From positions 1,419,962 through 1,483,961 of the forward strand of contig NZ_QVNU01000001.1 in the NCBI RefSeq assembly GCF_003545715.1: DNA of 64,000 nucleotides. The letters run 5' to 3'. Within the stretch, counting starts at the first letter, position 1, and the number at the start of each line of letters is the position of its first letter. The translations under genes and the position numbers were made by a program. Source of the stretch: Taibaiella koreensis. GTDB taxonomy: Bacteria > Bacteroidota > Bacteroidia > Chitinophagales > Chitinophagaceae. The notes beneath the pieces were generated by a model. That model searched no databases and had not been told where the DNA came from. It was given only the letters and a program-made list of their open reading frames with translations. This document shows, in pieces, positions 48,732 to 56,945 of the stretch.

Positions 48732-51700
48732 ATGAGAAAAAATCTACTCTTATTTTTTCTGACACTTACCGTTTTGAACGCCAGCGCCGCAGATTATTAC
48801 TGGGTGGGCGGCGGTGGGTCGTGGAGCGATCTGAATCACTGGCGCCTGGGCAGCAGCGCCGGTAGTATTCCCAGCATTGTACCTGCAGCCGCGGACAATG
48901 TGTTCTTTACCAATCAAAGTGGCTTTGGCACAACGGCGGCAACCAGTACTGTAAGCCTCGATGCCAATGGCTTTTGTAACAACATGACCTGGAGTGCTGT
49001 ACCCAACAGCCCCAGCTTCAATGCCGCCAACGCCTCATTTAAGGTACAGGTAAGCGGCAACCTGGTACTTTCTCCCGCGACTACTTACAATGTATTCTTT
49101 GCATTTAAAGGAGCAACGCCGGCAACCCTCACCGCCAACGGCAACGTGCTGGGTGAACTGGGCATGGAGATCGACAAGCCCGGTAGCAGTCTTACCCTGG
49201 CTGACAATCTGATGGTACCGGCAACGACCACCGCATTTGGCACGGGCGGGACAACGTTGACATCGGGTACGTTTGATCTGTCAGGAAAAACAGTCACGCT
49301 GTACAATTTTATGAGTGACAATACCAATATGCGTACGCTGCAAATGACCAACGCCAATGTAACATTTAATTCAGCTTATCGCTATGCAGGCCTTAATAAA
49401 ACCCTGAATGCGACAGGTTCCACCTTACTTGTTAGCGGCATGGCAACCGATGGCGGTACCTATAATAAAGCAACGGTGACGACAGCGGGCGGGCCGAATA
49501 CCAATGTGATCAACGGTACGACATTCAGCTCGCTGACTTTTACGTCGACTACACAAATCTATTCAGATATTGAAGGTAACAACACCGTAGACACCCTCGT
49601 TTTTTACGGGCAAGGTGCGCTTAACAACAGCAATAATATTGTTGGAAGCGTTCAGTTTAATGGGCCGCAAGGCAACATTGCCTCCAATAACACGGTTCAG
49701 AACGTTTTGTTTGTTGGGAGAGGCGCCGTCAACGGCGGCAATACTATTGGCACATTAACCGCTCAAAGTAATTTGCAGATATCAGGTGTGAATACAATAG
49801 ACAGCCTGCTGCTGGCACCTAATAAAACCACCACACTGGCAGGCACGATCAACATCAATAAATACATGAGGGCGCAAGGCCTCCCCTGCCAGGCCTTTAC
49901 CGAGATTATCGCTACCGATACAGCGCATTTATACTTCGCCCCTGCCGCAACCGCCTCGATCGACAACGTTAATCTGACTTATATCGCCGCGCATGGTAAT
50001 ATTACCCCCATAGCTGTTTCAGGTGTAGATGGCGACGGCAATGCCGGTTTCAACATTACGGAACCCTCTTCCCTGTCGGGCGCCAACCTGTATTGGGTAG
50101 GCGGCGCCGGCGACTGGAACGACAACACACACTGGAGCTATAGCAGCGGTGGTCCCGGCGGGGCTTGTATCCCCTTTATCGCCGATACCGTTATCTTTAA
50201 TTCGGCCAGCGGGCTGGGCTCCAGCCGCATTGTGACCACCAGCGGCAATTCCTATTGCTACAACATGAACTGGCTTGCCGGTGTAGGTACCACTACTTTT
50301 AATGAAGCGGGCGCTTCAGCTATGAGTATCTATGGTTCAGTAGTGCTCAATTCCGCTGTGACGATGAATGCGATGCTTGAATTTGCCGGAACCAATGCTG
50401 CTTCGACCATTACTACTAATGGCAGCACTCTGGGCTCCCTGCAACTCCATACCCGTAAAAAGGGCGCCGGTGCGGTAACCCTGCTGGACAACTGGTCCAA
50501 TCCCAACAATGGCATTCTTACCCTGGTAAGTGGCAGCTTCAATATGCCCGGCCGTACGATCTCCATTAACCGCTTTACCGGTAATACTAACGGTGTACGG
50601 TCGCTCGATATTTCCAATGCCAATATTACCGTATCCAATACCTGGGCGTATGTAGGCGCTAACAAAACGATTAACGCCACCGGTTCTTACATTAATACTG
50701 CTTATGCCTTAAACGTCGATGGCTTGAGCTATCCGAAAATAGATGCCACTTATACCGGTGCCGGCAATCCCCAGGCTTTCACCATTATCAATACGACCTT
50801 TGGCGCCCTCACCTTTACCGGAACCAATGCCACAGCCGGGGTGAATATCGATAGCAACAATATCGTTCGCCGCCTGGAATTTAAAGGCGCCGGCGCTATT
50901 GCGGGACCAGGCAATGTTATCGATACTATGATTTTCGCTGCTTCCCGTAATTACCAGGTCACGGGTACCAGTACGATCAACAAATACCTTTTGGCGCAAT
51001 CGCCTACCTGTACCGGTCTGCTCGAAATGAGGGGCAATACTACAGGTGGCTTCGCTTTTAATCCTGCAGCGAACATTCAAATGGCCAATGTTTACCTGCA
51101 GAATATGAGCGCTACCGGCGTGCCCGCGGTGGCTGTAAGCGGCGCCGATGCCGGCGGCAACTCGGGTTGGAATATTTCTTCTGCCGCAGGAACACCCCGC
51201 TATTGGATCGGCGGTGCGGGCGACTGGAACGACAACACCCACTGGAGCACTGCAAGCGGGGGCACAGGCGGCGCCTGTATCCCTACGGTATACGACAATG
51301 TATATTTTGATGCGAACAGTGGTTTTACAGCAAGCAGCAAAACAGTCACCGTGAATAATGGTAATGCTTACTGCCGTAACCTAGACTGGTCGGCAGCTAC
51401 AAACGCTCCTGTCTGGAATAAGGCCGCAGCCTGGAATATAGAGGTGTGGGGCGATACAACCGTGCTTAATGCTGCAGCTACGTTTACCGTATCACCGTTG
51501 ACCTTTAAAGGAAATAACAATGCGGTCATCAGTGGCAGCGCATTGGGTAATTTCGATATCCGTATGTCAAAAGCCGGTGGCAGCCTCCGGTTCCTGAATA
51601 ACTACACCAATATACTAACAGATATTTATGTCAACGACGGCACGTTGAATTTAGCCGGCCGTACGATGTCTTTATCCGGCATTAGCAACGAAGGGCTAGC

Positions 51701-53084
51701 CAATACGATGAGTGTTAACCTCGCTGGCGCTGCTGTCACCCTGGATACCTTATGGCGATATGACGGAACGGCTACAGCGCATACGCTGATCGCCGATACC
51801 TCAACCATCAATACAGAAACATTCCAGGCAGCGGGTATGACGTACAATAAGGTAAATGCAAGCGGTGTACTGAATTCGAATGCAGTGTTTAGTGGTACGA
51901 CAATAGGACAGCTTACTTTTACCAACACGAATACCGCTTCGAAGATAGGCATCAATGGTACCAACAATACCATAGGTATCCTGGATTATAAAGGCAGTGG
52001 TGGTATTTACGGTACCGGCAATACGATCGATACCCTGATCTTCTTCCCGGGTAATACGTACACGCTGACCAATGGTACCAACACGACCATCACCGGTGAA
52101 TGGTTTGGCAGCGGTACACCCTGCAGGCTTACCGATATCGTGAGTAGCAGTGCATCGGCCAATGCTACGGTGACCAAGACCAGTGGAAGCGTGGTGTTTG
52201 ATTATGTAAGGTTGCGTCGTATTACGGCCGCCGGAGCAGCACAGCCCTTTACCGCGCAGCAGCATACAACCGACCAGGGCAACAACCTTAACTGGAATAT
52301 TGCGCCTTACAATGGTGCGGCCCCTATCTACGGTTTGGGACCCGATACAGCACTGCTGGCTACGGCTTTCCCCTATACACTGGGCACAGAAGGCTTCTTC
52401 GGCGTACCCTCGTCGCAGTATACCTGGAACAACAGCAGCACGGCAGACTCTCTTGTGATCACCGATACCGGCAGCTACAGCGTAACCGTGAATTTTGTAG
52501 ATGGCTGTACGATCAGCGATACAATACATGTCAGTCTGAGAACACCATTGCCGGTAACACTTGCGGGCTTTGCCGCGCATGTACAGAACTGCCAGGCCTA
52601 CCTGGATTGGAAGGTTACCAACGCTGTCAATTTCAGCCAGTTTGTTGTTGAACGCAGCGGCGACGGCCGCAACTTTTCCGATCTTGCCCGTGTGGCTTAT
52701 GCAAGCGGCACTGGGGAGTATGCTTATGTCGACAAAAATATAGGCAGCGGCGCATTCTATCGCCTGAGATTGATCGATGTCGATGGCAGGTATCAATACA
52801 GTACAGTGATACCCGTAACATCGGATTGTGGTGGCAAGACGGTTTCAGTGTATCCTACGGTTACCAACGGAATAGTGCTTGTAGACCTTCCGGTTGGCTA
52901 TGAAGGCGCTAAAATTGAAGTATTCACCAGCCTGGGCCAATTGGTGCAACTGCCCAACAGCGATAAGGCGGGCTATGCAGGCATACATCGTATTTCCTTT
53001 AACGGACTTGCCCAGGGTCAATACCTGCTGCGGGTAAGCAATGGTGGCGAAATGCGGACCTTCAAGTTGTTCTATCAGCCTTAG
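48732..53084 (+). CDS. Large T9SS-secreted surface protein with three repeated modules
   Basis: A 1450-residue exported protein. Signal peptide MRKNLLLFFLTLTVLNASAA. Three repeats open alike: DYYWVGGGGSWSDLNHW (residue 21), LYWVGGAGDWNDNTHW (about 452) and RYWIGGAGDWNDNTHW (about 823). Each is followed by a Cys-containing segment (FCNNMTW, YCYNMNW, YCRNLDW) and a long beta-rich, Thr/Asn-rich stretch of parallel-beta or adhesin type. The last 190 residues hold a fibronectin-like LPVTLAGFAAHVQNCQAYLD WK region and a T9SS sorting tail (VYPTVTNGIVLVDL ... LRVSNGGEMRTFKLFYQ). It probably sits on the cell surface or is released. It lies between two regulatory systems that may control it. Confidence 0.93.
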   Translation: MRKNLLLFFLTLTVLNASAADYYWVGGGGSWSDLNHWRLGSSAGSIPSIVPAAADNVFFTNQSGFGTTAATSTVSLDANGFCNNMTWSAVPNSPSFNAANASFKVQVSGNLVLSPATTYNVFFAFKGATPATLTANGNVLGELGMEIDKPGSSLTLADNLMVPATTTAFGTGGTTLTSGTFDLSGKTVTLYNFMSDNTNMRTLQMTNANVTFNSAYRYAGLNKTLNATGSTLLVSGMATDGGTYNKATVTTAGGPNTNVINGTTFSSLTFTSTTQIYSDIEGNNTVDTLVFYGQGALNNSNNIVGSVQFNGPQGNIASNNTVQNVLFVGRGAVNGGNTIGTLTAQSNLQISGVNTIDSLLLAPNKTTTLAGTININKYMRAQGLPCQAFTEIIATDTAHLYFAPAATASIDNVNLTYIAAHGNITPIAVSGVDGDGNAGFNITEPSSLSGANLYWVGGAGDWNDNTHWSYSSGGPGGACIPFIADTVIFNSASGLGSSRIVTTSGNSYCYNMNWLAGVGTTTFNEAGASAMSIYGSVVLNSAVTMNAMLEFAGTNAASTITTNGSTLGSLQLHTRKKGAGAVTLLDNWSNPNNGILTLVSGSFNMPGRTISINRFTGNTNGVRSLDISNANITVSNTWAYVGANKTINATGSYINTAYALNVDGLSYPKIDATYTGAGNPQAFTIINTTFGALTFTGTNATAGVNIDSNNIVRRLEFKGAGAIAGPGNVIDTMIFAASRNYQVTGTSTINKYLLAQSPTCTGLLEMRGNTTGGFAFNPAANIQMANVYLQNMSATGVPAVAVSGADAGGNSGWNISSAAGTPRYWIGGAGDWNDNTHWSTASGGTGGACIPTVYDNVYFDANSGFTASSKTVTVNNGNAYCRNLDWSAATNAPVWNKAAAWNIEVWGDTTVLNAAATFTVSPLTFKGNNNAVISGSALGNFDIRMSKAGGSLRFLNNYTNILTDIYVNDGTLNLAGRTMSLSGISNEGLANTMSVNLAGAAVTLDTLWRYDGTATAHTLIADTSTINTETFQAAGMTYNKVNASGVLNSNAVFSGTTIGQLTFTNTNTASKIGINGTNNTIGILDYKGSGGIYGTGNTIDTLIFFPGNTYTLTNGTNTTITGEWFGSGTPCRLTDIVSSSASANATVTKTSGSVVFDYVRLRRITAAGAAQPFTAQQHTTDQGNNLNWNIAPYNGAAPIYGLGPDTALLATAFPYTLGTEGFFGVPSSQYTWNNSSTADSLVITDTGSYSVTVNFVDGCTISDTIHVSLRTPLPVTLAGFAAHVQNCQAYLDWKVTNAVNFSQFVVERSGDGRNFSDLARVAYASGTGEYAYVDKNIGSGAFYRLRLIDVDGRYQYSTVIPVTSDCGGKTVSVYPTVTNGIVLVDLPVGYEGAKIEVFTSLGQLVQLPNSDKAGYAGIHRISFNGLAQGQYLLRVSNGGEMRTFKLFYQP

Positions 53085-53145
53085 TCTTAACCGATCCCTT
53101 CCTTGAACCAGGAGCGATCATTGCAGTGAAGTATAGCTTAAGCAC

Positions 53146-53177
53146 AGCGCCCGGGTATGTTTACCCGGGCGCTTTTT
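53146..53177. terminator. Intrinsic terminator
   Basis: AGCGCCCGGGTA (53146-53157) pairs perfectly with TACCCGGGCGCT (53162-53173), followed by a T run. It ends the large exported protein gene. Confidence 0.9.
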
Positions 53178-53234
53178 ATGTAACGATCGATAACCTTGAA
53201 ATGGCGTAGCCTATTGTTGGTGCCCGGGCGCCTG

Positions 53235-53912
53235 TTACAGTTCTTCCAGCTGAATGACGCCGTGTTGCAAAGCAAATTTGATCACCCCTGCAAGATTCTT
53301 GGCCCCGATACGGCGGGTAATATTGCTCCTGTATTGCTCTACCGTCCGTTCGGAGAGATGTAAATGCTTGCTGATCTCCTTGGTCGTTCTCTGTTTGCAT
53401 AGCAGCCGTACCAGTTCCAATTCTTTGCCCGAAAACTTTGTATTGGCGATCAGGTGGTTGTTCACATAGTCGTCTGGCGAACCAGAGAACCGGTTGACGA
53501 TATGTATGCGGGCTTCCTTGCAAAAGTAATCCCGGCCTTCCATGAGCAAGTGTATCGCGCGTATAAACTCGTCATCCTCATCCTTCTTGATCACATAGCC
53601 ATTAATGCCTGCCTGCAGCATTTTTATAATTGCGTCGGGAGAATAAGAAAAGGAATAGGCCAGCATTTTGGCAGAAGGTATTTTACATTTCAACTCGCGC
53701 ACCAGCAAATCGCCCGTAATGTCGGGCAACAAAAAATCGACGATCACCAATTGTGGGAAATGTTGGAGCGCTTTGCTCATGCCGCTGGCGCCATCATGGG
53801 CCATATGAAAATTGTCGAACATAGGCCCGATGAGCAGCTTTATGCCGTTCGCTACCATTTTATGGTCGTCTATTATCAGTACAGAGTTATAAGTGTTTTT
53901 CTTTTCGTTCAT
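53235..53912 (-). CDS. NarL/FixJ-type response regulator
   Basis: A 225-residue regulator. Receiver: SVLIIDDHKMVANGIKLLIG (acidic pair), LVIVDFLLPDITGDLLVREL (phospho-acceptor Asp), AYSFSYSPDAI and GYVIKKDEDDEF (Lys). LuxR HTH: FSGKELELVRLLCKQRTTKE, ISKHLHLSERTVEQYRSNIT, which fits the S-x-R-T-V recognition helix well. ATG 53912 is preferred to in-frame ATG 53936. It follows the histidine kinase gene at 53972 on the same strand (59-nt gap), so the two make one operon. Targets are unknown; the flanking exported-protein genes are candidates. Confidence 0.93.
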   Translation of the reverse strand: MNEKKNTYNSVLIIDDHKMVANGIKLLIGPMFDNFHMAHDGASGMSKALQHFPQLVIVDFLLPDITGDLLVRELKCKIPSAKMLAYSFSYSPDAIIKMLQAGINGYVIKKDEDDEFIRAIHLLMEGRDYFCKEARIHIVNRFSGSPDDYVNNHLIANTKFSGKELELVRLLCKQRTTKEISKHLHLSERTVEQYRSNITRRIGAKNLAGVIKFALQHGVIQLEEL

Positions 53913-53971
53913 AGCATGATTATTTATTTTGAACATTGTGGGCTATAATGCTTGAGCGCCAACAGGCCGGC

Positions 53972-55822
53972 TTATCTCAGCAAACAGGATATGTTTATCC
54001 GGTACCCGTTGGGGTAATTATTGTCCAGCTGCCAATCTCCGTTTATTTGCCGGATACGTTCTTCCATATTTCGGATACCTATACCAGTGCCTGTCCGCTG
54101 TGTTTCCCAGCCTTTGCCGTTGTCGTAATAAGTTACCGTTAATTTATTGCCGCTATTCGCAAAGGTTATGTTTATCTTTTCGAATGAAGCGTGCTTAATG
54201 GTATTGGTAATGCACTCATTTAATATCGATACTAAATTTGAGAACTGGTAGTGGCTGATAAACCGTTTTTTGTCGATGCTCGTTTGAACGTTGGCCGTAA
54301 AGTCGCCGCCCTTGCTTAGTTTCTCCAGCGTCTGCTCCGTCGTGCTTACCAGGTCGTGCAGTACATACTGCTTATCCGATTTAAGGTCGTGTGATAAGCT
54401 GCGGATAAGCGCCATGGTATGGCTTATATGGCTTTCCAGCTCGGCATTAGCCGCATCTCTGTCCCCGTCTGACCGGGAGGCTTTTATCAATGCTTTGGCG
54501 TACAATAATGCGGGATTGGTTTCATCATGTATATTGCGCGCCATATTAAGCTTGAAGGTCATAAGCTTGTTCTTCTGTCTCCTGCGGGTATATTGTATCA
54601 TAAAAGCTCCGGTTATAAGTAATAATGCGATGACGGCGCCTGCTATAAAGAGCCGTTTTTCTGCTTGCCTGTTGCGGGCTGCCGCCTCTGCCAGCAATAA
54701 TTGTTGTTCCTCCGTTTCGGCACGGGCGTACATCATGTCGTCAATATCTTTTACCAGTATGGAACGGGAGCTATCCAGGATGTTCATCGCTGTTTCATAG
54801 GTGTTGCCGCTCTCTTTATATTTTCCTTCTGTGTAGAGCAGCCGTGCTTTGTATTTCTTCAATACAAACGCATGATAAAGGTTCTGGTTTCCATTTATCA
54901 TGGTTGCGTACCTATCCAGGTAAAAAGAAGCGCTGTCGATATTGGTATAATGGATATAGTAAGCCGTTTTTATATCTGCTAGAGTCACCTGAAGATAAGG
55001 TTTCATGTATCCAGGTGTGTTCTTGCCGGCCAGCAACGCATCCAGGCTCCGGAATGCCTCCAGCATCAAGCCGGGATTATTTAATGCAACGGCTCGGCGA
55101 TAGAAGGAAAGGATCTGTGAAACGGTAATTCTCGTCGTTACGTCAAGCTGATCTTTGTATTTGGCTTTGGTTATCGCAGCTATTTTTTCGAGAATGCCTT
55201 CAGCCTCCTTGCCCGAAAGCGTATCATTTAATTCATATAGTGCTCTTGTCGACTGCTCCAATACCATAGCGGCCTGCACAAGGTCGTTTTCATCCAACTT
55301 TTCTTTGTCGATATTTGCAGGAATGCTTTTCAGGTAAGCTTTTTCTCTTTCATAAAGGGCTTTTATTTTTCCATCGGCGCCCTGACCTTCATAATAGAGG
55401 ACAATAATGGATAGTGCAGTAAGCGATTGCCGGTTCTTTGTTTCCCTTTCTAACTTTTCAATTTTTTCTGCATAATAGAGCATTTCCCCATCCCTGTCTG
55501 CCATCTGGGCCTGGTTGCTCATGATACCATAGTAAACACGCTTGTGCGCTTCGTTTTTTTTATCTTTCCATGCCACCCGTCGGTATAGATCCAGCATTTT
55601 GAGCAGCTCTTTATGTGTGAAAAGGATATTCTCCGACAAAAATGTACGCATGCTGGTATAAACTGTATCGAGATAAACCTTTTCCGATAGCTTCCCTTTT
55701 TGATATGCTTCAGATAGGCTGTATAATATCCCCGCTGCTGAGTCTTTTGCATTCCTGCTGTATGCTGCATGATAAGAAAATCCGAAAAAGAGTATGAATA
55801 AGCAACTGAGCCGGCGCTTCAT
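53972..55822 (-). CDS. TPR-type sensor histidine kinase (NarX/DesK-like)
   Basis: A 616-residue kinase. Signal peptide (MKRRLSCLFILFFGFSYHAA), a periplasmic helical part of about 370 residues with TPR-like repeats, one membrane helix (LFIAGAVIALLLITGAFMI), then the catalytic part. The His box is MARNIHDETNPALLYAKALI, i.e. the HisKA_3/DesK type with phospho-His in NIHDE. The ATPase N box is VSILNECITNTIKHASFEKI, and G boxes are YYDNGKGWETQRTGTGIGIR. It is followed by the response regulator at 53235. A NarL-type phosphorelay is clear; the signal is unknown. Confidence 0.93.
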   Translation of the reverse strand: MKRRLSCLFILFFGFSYHAAYSRNAKDSAAGILYSLSEAYQKGKLSEKVYLDTVYTSMRTFLSENILFTHKELLKMLDLYRRVAWKDKKNEAHKRVYYGIMSNQAQMADRDGEMLYYAEKIEKLERETKNRQSLTALSIIVLYYEGQGADGKIKALYEREKAYLKSIPANIDKEKLDENDLVQAAMVLEQSTRALYELNDTLSGKEAEGILEKIAAITKAKYKDQLDVTTRITVSQILSFYRRAVALNNPGLMLEAFRSLDALLAGKNTPGYMKPYLQVTLADIKTAYYIHYTNIDSASFYLDRYATMINGNQNLYHAFVLKKYKARLLYTEGKYKESGNTYETAMNILDSSRSILVKDIDDMMYARAETEEQQLLLAEAAARNRQAEKRLFIAGAVIALLLITGAFMIQYTRRRQKNKLMTFKLNMARNIHDETNPALLYAKALIKASRSDGDRDAANAELESHISHTMALIRSLSHDLKSDKQYVLHDLVSTTEQTLEKLSKGGDFTANVQTSIDKKRFISHYQFSNLVSILNECITNTIKHASFEKINITFANSGNKLTVTYYDNGKGWETQRTGTGIGIRNMEERIRQINGDWQLDNNYPNGYRINISCLLR

Positions 55823-56286
55823 TTTGGTCTTGTGATTGTTAGCTGTTTAATTATAGTATTACCTATATCCATGGGATACAAAATATAGGTTATCGCACAA
55901 ATGTACCAACAACTTTAATTGGCTTGCCTATGTGTAGTACTTATTGTATCGCTGTATTGAATATCTTCTATGAAAGCAGTGCATGTTATAGCCGGGGAGC
56001 ATAATGTATCGTCATTGATTAACGATTAAGCGCTGGTCCGGTGGGCAATGCAAGTAACAGGAGATGTTTTGATAGCAGTAAGCCAGTATGTATTTCGGAT
56101 AAGCAATAATGGCTCTAGTTGTGATTGTTTAATTGTTGCCTTCGGGTATTACGGCACTTTTTTGACCAGGCTGATGACAGTATTACTTTAGTGATCGTAA
56201 AGAAATAATAGTATACCGGTAAAGCATATGGCACCCGGCACGGAGCCGGTCATAACGCTCCTAACTTATCCCAAGAAAACAGAACG
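55823..56286. other. 464-bp gap, no gene recognised
   Basis: AT-rich, with short TGTGATTGTT repeats near 55830 and 56117. It must contain divergent promoters for the sensor kinase gene and the 125-residue protein gene; no box could be assigned with confidence. Confidence 0.4.
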
Positions 56287-56664
56287 ATGCTGACTTTTTT
56301 GATCACATGCAAAATGGAAATTATGCTCCTCGGAATCACTTCGGTTATCCGCGATCTCTTTCCCAATGCTATTTTACTGCATGCCAATAGCCGGCAGGAT
56401 TGCCTGCGCATTATTAAAAATAAAAAAATAGGGTTAATGATCTCAGACGGAACGGTGGATGAAAGACCCAACCTGAGCATGATCCGTGATCTCCGTGCAT
56501 TGCAGCCGGATATTAAGGTAATGATGTTGGTGGAGGGTGTACGGGCCGATCATCTCAGATCGCTATCCCGGCCCGGAGAAATCGATGTGTGCATCAGGAA
56601 AAATGCTCCTATTGAACGGATATATGAGGCGATTCTGAGTGTGCTTGCTGTAGCCGAGGCATAA
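56287..56664 (+). CDS. Stand-alone degenerate receiver (pseudo-receiver), 125 residues
   Basis: Resembles the receiver domain of a response regulator without an output domain. The chain reads MEIMLLGITSVIRDLF, LLHANSRQDCLRIIKNKKIG then LMISDGTVDERPN, with the candidate acceptor Asp in ISDGT. The VMMLVEG strand and CIRKNAP (Lys) follow. The N-terminal acidic pair expected after the first strand is missing (CKMEIML), so phosphorylation may be lost. It may work as an adaptor or be degenerate. It has no promoter element close by and stands alone between the kinase operon and a large exported protein gene. Frame is long and intact; function is uncertain. Confidence 0.72.
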   Translation: MLTFLITCKMEIMLLGITSVIRDLFPNAILLHANSRQDCLRIIKNKKIGLMISDGTVDERPNLSMIRDLRALQPDIKVMMLVEGVRADHLRSLSRPGEIDVCIRKNAPIERIYEAILSVLAVAEA

Positions 56665-56945
56665 GCGCAGGGTCTGGACGCTCCGGGCGTATCCGCTACC
56701 GGTGATAAGAAGCTCTTGCAGGCACCGGCTATTGCATATCAGGTAACGTTGAGTTTCTATTGAACTTCTTCAATCAGGAAGATCGGGATCTGCAACAGTT
56801 TGGAAGAGGCATGTAACGTGGTTCTATTTTTGTAAGCACTTGGAAGGCGGTTATCTATAACGTACAGAACCACCATCTCGTTGACTGGTCCGGGTTAAGA
56901 TGGTACAAGCACACCTATTCTCATCAACAAAATCACTACATAACC

